From NCBI RefSeq assembly GCF_002904335.1, contig NZ_PPHF01000169.1, positions 42,423 through 106,422 on the forward strand: a stretch of DNA of 64,000 bases, read 5' to 3'. Shown piece after piece: positions 57,094-64,000 of the stretch (position 1 is its first letter; every line of letters begins with the position of its first letter). The notes beneath the pieces are model-generated. The model saw nothing but the letters and a program-made list of their open reading frames with translations. It ran no database searches and was not told where the DNA came from. This DNA is from Amycolatopsis sp. CA-126428. GTDB taxonomy: Bacteria; Actinomycetota; Actinomycetes; Mycobacteriales; Pseudonocardiaceae. Made by a program: the position numbers and the translations under genes.

Positions 57094-57375
57094 TCACGGC
57101 TCGGTGAGGTCCTCGGCGGGCCACCGCTCGAGAAACGCTCCGAGCGCGTCGTCGATGAGCGCGCCCCGCGGGGTGGGTTCGTCAAAGGGGCCGAGGTGGT
57201 CGACAAAGGCGTCGACCAGCACCTCGAGCACGCCTTCCTGCTGGGCGAGGGTCGGTTTGGCCTGCGTTCGCAACGCGGCCAGCAGGTCCGGGGCGCGGTC
57301 GCCGAGCAGCTCCACGATGATCCCGCGGTACCGGCGCGGCAGTGCTTCGATGACCGTCGACACGGGAGAGGACAT
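57094..57375 (-). CDS. 93-residue hypothetical protein between protease and CHAT genes
   Basis: All helical and acidic (VSTVIEALPRRYRGIIVELLGDRAPDLLAALRTQAKPTLAQQEGVLEVLVDAFVDHL), on the opposite strand, convergent with the small protein and divergent from the CHAT gene. It may be a local regulator. No known family. Confidence 0.6.
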   Translation of the reverse strand: MSSPVSTVIEALPRRYRGIIVELLGDRAPDLLAALRTQAKPTLAQQEGVLEVLVDAFVDHLGPFDEPTPRGALIDDALGAFLERWPAEDLTEP

Positions 57376-57471
57376 TCAGCCACCGTAATGACCCGGGCTC
57401 CGGGAGCTGCCTGATACCTCTGACTCGGAGGTACGATCCGGGGCGTTCTTCCCCGGCCGAAAGGGCAGCCC

Positions 57472-60018
57472 GTGGTCGCGTCGCCGAGGGTCGAAGACCG
57501 GGTTCGCGACCTGCACCGGCGGGCGGTCGCGGCGACCAACAACGGTCAGCCCGTGGTCGGCGGGCGCCTGATCCGCTCCGCCGCGCGGCTCCTCGGCCTG
57601 CCCGCCACCGAACCACCGGCGGGGTGGCCCGCCTGGCCCGACCTCGCGACACGCGTGCTGGGCACCTACGCGGCCGTCGAAACGGCGCTGGGCCACAGCG
57701 CCCGCGGGCTCGCGCTGCTCGACGAGGCCGACACCCTCGTGTCGGACGCCGGGCGCGGGATCCTGCGCCAGCAACGGGGTCTCGTGCTCATCCTGATCGG
57801 CCGGATGGACGAAGCCCTGGTGTGCTTCGACGAGGCCATCCCGCTGCTGCGGCAGGCCGGCGAGTTCGTCGTGCTCGCCAGGACGCTGCTCAACCGCGCG
57901 ATGCTGCACCAGTACGCCGGGCGCGTCCGGCTCGCGCTCGCCGACCTCGACCAGTGCGAGCAGATCGGGGCCGGCCATCCCGAAGAGGACGGCCTGGCCC
58001 GGATCTTCGCCAAGGCCGCGCACGGCCGCGGCCAGGCGCGGGTGCTCACCGGCGACATCCCGGGCGCCCTGCGCGACTTCGACGCGGCGAGCGGGTTCTA
58101 CGCCGAACAGAGCGTCGGGATGCTGCCGGTGCTGGCCGTCGACAAGGCGCGGGCGCTGCTGGCCGCCGGGCTGCCCCACGAAGCCGCCGCCGAACTCGAC
58201 GCCGCGCTCGAGCAGTTCCCGCGGCTGCGGATGAACCAGGAACACGCCGAGGCGGAGCTGACCAGGGCGCTGGCCGCGCTGGCGAGCGGCGATCCGGCGG
58301 CCGCGCGGGCCTGGGCCGGCCGGGCCGAACGCAGGTTTCGCCGTCGTGGCAACGAAACCTGGGCGGCGGTGGCGCAGCTGACGGTGCTGCGCGCGGACTT
58401 CGCGGCCGGGCGGCGGATCTCCCGCATCGGCGCGGAGGCGACCGCGCTGGCCGATCGGCTCACCGCGCTGGGCCTGCGCAACGACGCCGAAATCGCGGCC
58501 CTGCTGGCCGCCCGGGCCCGGATCGCGCTGGGCGATCTCGACGGCGCCCGCGCCGGGATCGCCCCGCGCGACCGCCGGACCGCGCCGCTGGAAAACCGCC
58601 TGGTGCGGCGGCTGGCGCTCGCCGAACTCGGCGCCGCGACCGGCCACCGGCGCATCACGTTCGCGAACGCGCGGGCCGGGCTGACGCAGCTGCAGCGGCA
58701 CCGCAGCCGGTTCGGCAGCGTCGACCTGCAGACCGGGACGACGTCGCTGGGCAAGGAACTCGCCGACGCGGGGCTCGCCGCGGCGCTTGCCCAGCGCTCG
58801 CCGGGCGTGGTGTTCCGCTGGCTCGACCGCTCGCGCGCCCAGGCGTTCCGGTTCCGGCCGGTGCGCCCGCCGTCCCACCCCGAGATCGCCGACGCCGTCG
58901 CCGAGCTGCGGTTCCTCTCGATGCAGATCCGCGCGGGCGAGCTGGCCGGGAAGCCGGACACCCAGGCCGTGAAGCGGTGTGCCGCGCTGGAACGGGAGAT
59001 CCGCGCCAAGGGCTGGCAGGCCGAGGGCGTGGCCGCCGACCACGCCGAGGCGAAGCTGCGCGAGATCGGCGACGAGCTCGCGGCGACCGGCAGCGCGATG
59101 GTCTGCTTCCTCGCCGACCGCGGCGCGTTGTGCGCGCAGGTGCTCGCGAACCACCGGGTGGCGCTGGTCGAGCTCGGCCCGGCGTCGGCCGTGGCGGAGC
59201 CGGTCGCGCGGCTGCACAGCGACCTCGATGCGCTGTGCGGGCGCCAGCTACCGCCGCAGCTGGACCGGGTCATCCGCCGTTCGGTGCGGACGCAGGTCAC
59301 CGCGCTGGACGCGGTCCTGCTGGCCCCGCTGGCGTCCCGGCTCGGCGACCTCGACGTGGTCGTCGTGCCGACCGGCGCGCTTTCGGCGATCCCGTGGGGG
59401 CTGCTGCCGACGCTGCACGGCCGCCCGGTGACGGTCACGCCGTCGTCGTCGGCCTGGTTCGACGCGGGTCCCCGCTCCGGCCGGGCGACCGGAGCCCCGC
59501 TGCTCGTCGCGGGTTCCGACCTGACCCACGCGGAGGCCGAGGTGACCCGGCTGGCGCCGCTGTACCCGGACGCCGAGGTCCTGATCGGCCCGGACGCAAC
59601 GGTCGCGGCCACGCTCAAGGCGTTCGACGGCTGCCGCCTGGCCCACTTCGCCGCGCACGGCCACCACGAGCAGGAGAACGTGCTGTTTTCTCGGCTCAAC
59701 CTGGCCGACGGGCCGCTGATGGCCTACGACGTCCAGCAGTTGGCGACGGCACCGGAGCAGGTGGTGCTGTCGTCGTGCGACGTCGGCCAGGCGGTGGTCC
59801 GCGCGGGCGACGAGGTCTTGGGTTTCACGGCGGCGCTGCTCTACGGCGGCAGCCGCACGGTGGTTTCGAGCGTGGCCCGCGTCGACGACCGCACGGCGGG
59901 TGGGGTGATGCTGGCGTTCCACCAGGCGCTGGCGGTGGGCACGCCGCCGGCGCGGGCGTTGGCGGACGCGGCGCGGGCGGAGCCGTTGATGCCGTTCGTG
60001 TGCTTCGGCCGCAGCTGA
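57472..60018 (+). CDS. CHAT-domain caspase-like protease with TPR repeats
   Basis: 848 residues from GTG 57472. Residues 1 to about 520 are TPR-like helical repeats (LIGRMDEALVCFDEAIPLLRQAGEFVVLARTLLNRAM). The C-terminal 280 residues form a CHAT caspase-like domain with the catalytic dyad His729 in LAHFAAHGHH and Cys769 in VVLSSCDVG. The conserved VVPTGALSAIPWGLLP precedes them. CHAT proteases are activated by their repeat domains and cleave partner proteins in cell-death or defence pathways. Its neighbours, an S8 protease and an ECF sigma factor, form a known actinobacterial association. The intended target is unknown. Confidence 0.9.
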   Translation: MVASPRVEDRVRDLHRRAVAATNNGQPVVGGRLIRSAARLLGLPATEPPAGWPAWPDLATRVLGTYAAVETALGHSARGLALLDEADTLVSDAGRGILRQQRGLVLILIGRMDEALVCFDEAIPLLRQAGEFVVLARTLLNRAMLHQYAGRVRLALADLDQCEQIGAGHPEEDGLARIFAKAAHGRGQARVLTGDIPGALRDFDAASGFYAEQSVGMLPVLAVDKARALLAAGLPHEAAAELDAALEQFPRLRMNQEHAEAELTRALAALASGDPAAARAWAGRAERRFRRRGNETWAAVAQLTVLRADFAAGRRISRIGAEATALADRLTALGLRNDAEIAALLAARARIALGDLDGARAGIAPRDRRTAPLENRLVRRLALAELGAATGHRRITFANARAGLTQLQRHRSRFGSVDLQTGTTSLGKELADAGLAAALAQRSPGVVFRWLDRSRAQAFRFRPVRPPSHPEIADAVAELRFLSMQIRAGELAGKPDTQAVKRCAALEREIRAKGWQAEGVAADHAEAKLREIGDELAATGSAMVCFLADRGALCAQVLANHRVALVELGPASAVAEPVARLHSDLDALCGRQLPPQLDRVIRRSVRTQVTALDAVLLAPLASRLGDLDVVVVPTGALSAIPWGLLPTLHGRPVTVTPSSSAWFDAGPRSGRATGAPLLVAGSDLTHAEAEVTRLAPLYPDAEVLIGPDATVAATLKAFDGCRLAHFAAHGHHEQENVLFSRLNLADGPLMAYDVQQLATAPEQVVLSSCDVGQAVVRAGDEVLGFTAALLYGGSRTVVSSVARVDDRTAGGVMLAFHQALAVGTPPARALADAARAEPLMPFVCFGRS

Positions 60019-60077
60019 CCAGCCTCCAGCGCCCAAGTCAGGTGGTCACTGCTGCGACCCTACGTTGATTTGTCACA

Positions 60078-60119
60078 TCAATGTGGCAGTTATAAATGTC
60101 TCGTCAGTGTGGCAATTAT
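60078..60119 (+). repeat. Two direct copies of TCA[AG]TGTGGCA[AG]TTAT
   Basis: TCAATGTGGCAGTTAT (60078-60093) and TCAGTGTGGCAATTAT (60104-60119) differ at two positions and are 26 bp apart. The first also lies in an imperfect dyad TGTCACAT-CA-ATGTGGCA. They are AT-rich for this genome and stand 60 bp beyond the CHAT gene. No promoter is evident. Confidence 0.5.
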
Positions 60120-60261
60120 CCCTAGGGTAACGGCGTTGGGTGCGGGAGACGCCACCAAGGCCGTCGCCTCGAACGCTTGAAGGTGGGCCAGCGTCACTCG
60201 ATCGAGTGAAGCGCAAACCCGGGCGTCATTCCTCAAGCAGGGTTCCCTCTTCCTCGGTGCG

Positions 60262-60303
60262 GCGGTAACCGGCCGGCACGCCCCCCGACTGGCCGGTTAC
60301 CGC
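60262..60303. terminator. Bidirectional terminator hairpin
   Basis: GCGGTAACCGGCC (60262-60274) pairs perfectly with GGCCGGTTACCGC (60291-60303). It lies between the convergent CHAT and DUF2079 genes. Confidence 0.7.
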
Positions 60304-60313
60304 TGCGAGTTTC

Positions 60314-61639
60314 CTACTCACGGTGGAGCAGCACGACGGAGTCCGTCCCGTCGACGCGCCGGTATCCCGTGTCCTCCAGCTCCGTCAGCGCCGCGGCCTT
60401 CGACGCCAGGGTGGTCGGCCAGGACTGTTCCGGCTGCGCGACGGCCACCCACTCCGGCCGCTCGCCGGTCACGCCGTCGAAGAACAGCACCGTGCAGCGG
60501 GACGTCAGCCGCGGTGCCAGCCGGTTGGACGCCAGCACCGTCGCGCCGTCGGGAATCCGCGCCAGGACCGCGTCGATCCCGGTCCGCTGCGCCGGCGTCC
60601 AGACGCCGTCGGTCAGGTGGGCCGCTTGCAGGCCGGACGACGCCAGCCCGGCGACCACCGCGCACACCGGCAGGTACCGCTTGAACCCGCCGAACCGGCG
60701 GGCGCCGTGCACGCCGGCGATGAACACGATCGGCATCAGCACCGCGCTGTAGTGGTAGCCCATGCCCCAGTAGCGGTCGTTCGCCGAGGCCAGCCGCCAC
60801 AGCAGCGTCGGCACCGCGAGGAGGAGCAGGGGCGACCGCAGGGCCGCGAAGGCCGTCGGCGCCAGCAGGGCCAGCAGCATCGAAACCTTGACGATCGCGC
60901 CGCCGAACGGGTCGAGGCCGCTGCCGTGCGCGTACGCGCCTCCCGGGTTCAACGCCGGCAGCACGACCAGGAACAGCAGCGCGGACGTGACTACGCCGAA
61001 GACGAGCACCGTCCAGCCGAGCCGCCGCTGCCGGTTGAGCACCAGCACCAGGCCGACGGCCGCGAGCGTCAGCGGCAGGTCCTCCTTGACCAGCACCAGC
61101 GGCAGCGCGCACCAGACCGCGGCCCGCCACCGCTCGTGCAGCAGGTGCTCGGCGGTGAAGGCCAGCATCGGAACGGCGAAACAGACCTCGTGGAAGTCGA
61201 AGTTCACCGCCGACAGCAGCCCCCACGACAGCACGTACCCGGCGCCCGCGAGCGCACCCCGGCGGACGCCGAGCAGCCGGATCGCGCAGCGCGTCACCGG
61301 CACCGCGGACAGCGCGAACAGCAACGCCTGCGCGACCAGCAGGCACCCCGGTGACGGCCACAGCAGGTAGAACGGCGCCAGCAGCGCCAGGATCGGGTGG
61401 AAGTGGTCGCCCAGCGTCGGGTAGCCCGCGCCGAGCAGGTCCGACACCGGCCAGTGCCCGTGCGCGTAGGACCGCACCGCCTGTTCGAAGAGCCCCAGGT
61501 CGAACCCGCTCGCGTCGAACGTCCGCAGCCGCTGCAGCGACCAGGCGGCGTACCCGGCGAAGGCGACCGCGGCGACGACGTAGGGGACCGCGCGGCGTTC
61601 GCGGGTGCGCGCCGGAGCGGGCGCGAAGTCGATCAGCAT
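60314..61639 (-). CDS. DUF2079 polytopic membrane protein
   Basis: 441 residues from ATG 61639 with about eleven hydrophobic helices. The opening FDLGLFEQAVRSYAHG and GDHFHPILALLAPFYLLWPSP, and the FDFHEVCFAVPMLAFTAE motif, are characteristic of DUF2079. These proteins resemble lipid-linked-sugar glycosyltransferases of the GT-C fold (Asp/Glu near the first loop); enzymatic activity is unproven. It follows the sensor kinase gene by 56 bp with a small hairpin between. Confidence 0.85.
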   Translation of the reverse strand: MLIDFAPAPARTRERRAVPYVVAAVAFAGYAAWSLQRLRTFDASGFDLGLFEQAVRSYAHGHWPVSDLLGAGYPTLGDHFHPILALLAPFYLLWPSPGCLLVAQALLFALSAVPVTRCAIRLLGVRRGALAGAGYVLSWGLLSAVNFDFHEVCFAVPMLAFTAEHLLHERWRAAVWCALPLVLVKEDLPLTLAAVGLVLVLNRQRRLGWTVLVFGVVTSALLFLVVLPALNPGGAYAHGSGLDPFGGAIVKVSMLLALLAPTAFAALRSPLLLLAVPTLLWRLASANDRYWGMGYHYSAVLMPIVFIAGVHGARRFGGFKRYLPVCAVVAGLASSGLQAAHLTDGVWTPAQRTGIDAVLARIPDGATVLASNRLAPRLTSRCTVLFFDGVTGERPEWVAVAQPEQSWPTTLASKAAALTELEDTGYRRVDGTDSVVLLHRE

Positions 61640-61681
61640 GGCGGGATGCTCGTGCGGCCACGCTGAACCGAAGCTGAAGCT

Positions 61682-61701
61682 GCCTGAAGAAGACTTCAGG
61701 C
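61682..61701 (-). terminator. Hairpin overlapping the kinase stop codon
   Basis: GCCTGAAG-AAGA-CTTCAGGC, an 8-bp perfect stem with a tetraloop, spans the kinase stop (61696-61698). It could reduce readthrough into the DUF2079 gene. It shares the CTGAAG core with the hairpins at 7536 and 39045. Confidence 0.5.
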
Positions 61702-63033
61702 AAGCGGCAGGCGCAGCTCGAGGCAGGCGCCGGACGTGCTCTCGGCGACGAGCAGCGTGCCGCCGTGCGTCCGCGCGATCTCCGCGGCGATCGCCAGCCC
61801 CAGCCCCGAGCCGCCGTCGTCTTCGCGCGCGCGGTCGTCGTCGAGGCGGACGAACCGGTCGAAGACGCGCTCGCGGTGTTCGGCCGGAATGCCGGGGCCG
61901 TCGTCCCGGACGGCCAGCACCGCGTGGCCGCCGGCCTCGGTGAGCGTGATCGTCACGCGGCTCGCCGCGTGCCGCTCGGCGTTGTCGGCGAGGTTGCGCA
62001 GCACGCGTTCCAGGCGTCCCCGGTGCCCCTGGACCACCGGGCCGGCGTGGATCTCGGTGCGCACCTCGACGCCATCACGCGGGAGCCGCGCGGCGACGTG
62101 CCCGGTGACGAGGTCCGCCAGCGCGATCCGGGTGACCCCGGCCGGCTGGCCGGCGTCCAACTTGCTGAGCAGCAGCAGATCCCCGGTGAGCGTCTCCATC
62201 CGCGAGACGTCCAGCACGGCGTTCTCGCAGCTGCGGCGCCAGTCGAGCCGGTCGGGGTGGGCGAGCTGGACCTCGAGCTGGGTACGCATCGACGCCAGCG
62301 GCGTGCGCAGCTCGTGCGACGCGTCCGCGGTGAACTGGCTCTGCCGCTGCACGGACCGGTCGAGCCGCGCCAGCATCTCGTTCATCGTGACGGCGAGTTC
62401 GGTGATCTCGTCGCCGGAGTCGGGCACCGGCACCCGGCGGCCGAGGTCGCGCGCGCGGACGCCGTCGACCCCCGCGCGGATGGCCCCGACCGCGCGCAGC
62501 GACCGGCGGACGGCGAACCAGGCGACGGCCCCGATGAGCAGCGAAGCCGCCGGCACCGCGCCCCAGAGGAGCTGCTCGGCATTGGCCACGGTCTCGAGGC
62601 CGATCGGGTCGAGCGCGGTCTGCGCCTGGACGAAGTACTTCCCGCCTTTGGTCCCGGTGACCGACTGGATGCCGCCGTCGATCGGGAACGGCATCCCCAC
62701 CACGCAGCCGGGCCCCAGGACGCGCGCCTTCCCGACGACGGTCCCACCCTGGTCCAGGCGCTCCGGGCAGCCGCTGTCGTCCCCCTTGCCGAGGCTGATC
62801 TGGTAGCCGCCGTAGTTCAGCTGCCCGGCCACTTCGGTGGGCGACACGCCGGCCTCGAGCAGGCCCGCGATGGCGGCGACCTTTTCGTTGGCGACCCGCA
62901 CCGCGGCGAGGTCCAGGCCGCTGCGCAGCGACCGCACGAACCAGTACGACCCGAGGCCGAGCACGACAGCCGACGCGAGGGCGGCGAAGAGGGCGACCCG
63001 CCACCGGGTCGACCGGGGCAGCAGCCGGGTCAT
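61696..63033 (-). CDS. Orphan sensor histidine kinase
   Basis: 445 residues from ATG 63033. Two transmembrane helices (VALFAALASAVVLGLGSYWFV near 14-34; AVPAASLLIGAVAWFAV near 160) flank a small extracytoplasmic domain with two cysteines. A HAMP domain (about 185-230) is followed by HisKA with His240 in ASHELRTPL and HATPase with N box NLADNAERH, G1 VRDDGPGIP and G2 GSGLGLAI. No response regulator lies beside it in this window: upstream is a divergent gene and downstream DUF2079. Confidence 0.92.
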   Translation of the reverse strand: MTRLLPRSTRWRVALFAALASAVVLGLGSYWFVRSLRSGLDLAAVRVANEKVAAIAGLLEAGVSPTEVAGQLNYGGYQISLGKGDDSGCPERLDQGGTVVGKARVLGPGCVVGMPFPIDGGIQSVTGTKGGKYFVQAQTALDPIGLETVANAEQLLWGAVPAASLLIGAVAWFAVRRSLRAVGAIRAGVDGVRARDLGRRVPVPDSGDEITELAVTMNEMLARLDRSVQRQSQFTADASHELRTPLASMRTQLEVQLAHPDRLDWRRSCENAVLDVSRMETLTGDLLLLSKLDAGQPAGVTRIALADLVTGHVAARLPRDGVEVRTEIHAGPVVQGHRGRLERVLRNLADNAERHAASRVTITLTEAGGHAVLAVRDDGPGIPAEHRERVFDRFVRLDDDRAREDDGGSGLGLAIAAEIARTHGGTLLVAESTSGACLELRLPLA

Positions 63034-63098
63034 GCCCCGAAGATAACCGCACCTTCGGAGACTCGGGCCGGTGTGCCCGCGGGTTAACGTCGGAAACC

Positions 63099-63935
63099 GT
63101 GACGGTCGAACAGTGGCACCAGGTGCGCGCGGCCTTGCCCGAGGTCGGCGGCCGGTTCGCGGACCTGCTGACCGGGGTCGGGGACCCGCACGAGCGGGCG
63201 CTCGGCGAGTGGTCGATCGCGGAAGCGGCGTCGCACGTGGGGATGATCGCGCTGATGTACACGGCGATGATCCGCGGCGACGGCGGCCCGCTGCCGCTGC
63301 CGGGTCTCGAAGAGCCGATCGACGCGGCGAGCGTCGACACGATCTCCCGGATGAACGCGCTCGCGCTGGAGCTCTACCCGGAGCGCGACCCGGTCCGGCT
63401 GGCCGCGCGGCTGCGCGCCGACATCGCCGAGGTGCTGCTGGTCAGCGCGGACCTCGACCCGGAGAAGCCGGTGTGGTGGCTGGGCGGCTCCCGGGTGCCG
63501 GTGGCGGGTGTCCTCGCGCACCTGGTCAACGAAATGCTGATCCACGGCCTCGACATCGCCCACGCCCTCGGGCGGCCGTGGCACGTCCCCGCGCGGCTCG
63601 AGGCGCTGTTCCTGGAGCTGTTCCTGTTCGGCATGGTCCGCAACGACATGGGCCACCTCCTCGACGACGCGAAGCCGTCGCCGCGTCGCATCGCGGTGGA
63701 GTTCCGGTCGGCGTACACGAGACCGGCGGTGCTGGCGCTCCAGCACGGAAAGCTGCGCTACGAGGAACCGGACGGCACCACGGACGTCCGCCTGCGGTTC
63801 GACCCGGCGGTGCTGGTCCCGATGATGTTCGGCCGGATTTCCCGCCTCCGCGCGGCTTTGCTCGGCGGCGTGCGAATCGGCGGCCCGCGGCCGTGGCTGC
63901 TGCCGGCCTTCCTGCGGACGGTCCGGATGCCCTAG
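63099..63935 (+). CDS. Mycothiol-dependent maleylpyruvate isomerase family protein
   Basis: 278 residues from GTG 63099. It has the DinB-like metal-binding fold: a W-S-I-A-E-A-A-S-H-V-G motif with the first His, then VNEMLIHGLDIAHALG with the second metal-site His, and a SCP2-like C-terminal domain (KLRYEEPDGTTDVRLRFDPA). Family members use mycothiol, the low-molecular-weight thiol of actinomycetes, in thiol transfer or isomerisation. The substrate is not evident. It is divergent from the sensor kinase. Confidence 0.82.
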   Translation: MTVEQWHQVRAALPEVGGRFADLLTGVGDPHERALGEWSIAEAASHVGMIALMYTAMIRGDGGPLPLPGLEEPIDAASVDTISRMNALALELYPERDPVRLAARLRADIAEVLLVSADLDPEKPVWWLGGSRVPVAGVLAHLVNEMLIHGLDIAHALGRPWHVPARLEALFLELFLFGMVRNDMGHLLDDAKPSPRRIAVEFRSAYTRPAVLALQHGKLRYEEPDGTTDVRLRFDPAVLVPMMFGRISRLRAALLGGVRIGGPRPWLLPAFLRTVRMP

Positions 63936-64000
63936 ACGAGTAATGCGTAAGTCTGGGTGTTGACCGGAGATGGGCGAAGGGTGTTCAAGATCCGTTTGTG

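Noticed and set aside
1..64000. CRISPR arrays, rRNA genes, complete insertion sequences, replication origin
   Set aside because: No regularly spaced repeat array, no rRNA sequence, no intact transposase with terminal repeats and no DnaA-box cluster were seen on reading.

Overview
The window comes from a high-GC actinomycete, most likely Amycolatopsis or a close relative in the Pseudonocardiaceae. The reasons are about 70 percent GC, many GTG and TTG starts, a carD-ispD pair divergent from lpqE-radA (an order shared with mycobacteria), numerous ECF sigma factors, a large secreted hydrolase repertoire and a mycothiol-type isomerase family protein. Short intergenic hairpins built on CTGAAGG/CCTTCAG cores recur three times. 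Identification is by reading motifs only; no search was run.

Layout. 1-3297: ispD (partial), carD, lpqE, radA. 3298-7515: an ECF sigma factor with a membrane-anchored partner, an ArsR-type regulator with an alpha/beta hydrolase, and a small membrane protein. 7603-13257: trehalose genes (otsA followed by an unusual otsB-GH15 fusion) and a ThrE-type exporter. 13438-18037: tRNA-Thr, a LuxR-type regulator, two secreted cell-wall-active proteins that share a tachylectin-like domain, a 51-residue secreted peptide, and two near-identical 24-bp promoter boxes that appear to tie them into a regulon. 18061-19302: tRNA-Arg beside a decayed island holding a degenerate tRNA-like element and fused fragments of a potassium transporter and a serine recombinase.

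19192-24965 is the strongest candidate for an undescribed system. It is a compact leftward operon of a 792-residue P-loop ATPase, an unrecognised 354-residue protein, a NYN-domain nuclease and a two-helix membrane protein, with overlapping genes and its own terminator, lying in lower-GC accessory DNA. The divergent side carries a DUF4407 membrane protein whose 3' end runs into a truncated DUF2637 gene.

28187-31198: hydrolase, MFS exporter and TetR regulator with matching operators. 31205-34166: an XRE/NB-ARC/TPR regulator flanked by two tiny peptide genes that share a peptide core and an upstream DNA box, which suggests peptide signalling. 34294-49104: assorted regulators, an erythromycin-esterase-like enzyme with a double-MerR regulator, a beta-helix glycosidase, an S53 peptidase, a GH29 fucosidase and hypotheticals. 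49597-51020: an ECF41-type sigma factor divergent from its carboxymuconolactone decarboxylase partner. 50989-60018: a SpvB/YD-repeat protein without a toxin tip, divergent from an S8 protease - ECF sigma - small protein operon, followed by a CHAT-TPR caspase-like protease. This looks like a regulated proteolysis or conflict module. 60314-63935: a DUF2079 membrane protein, an orphan sensor kinase and a mycothiol-dependent isomerase family protein.
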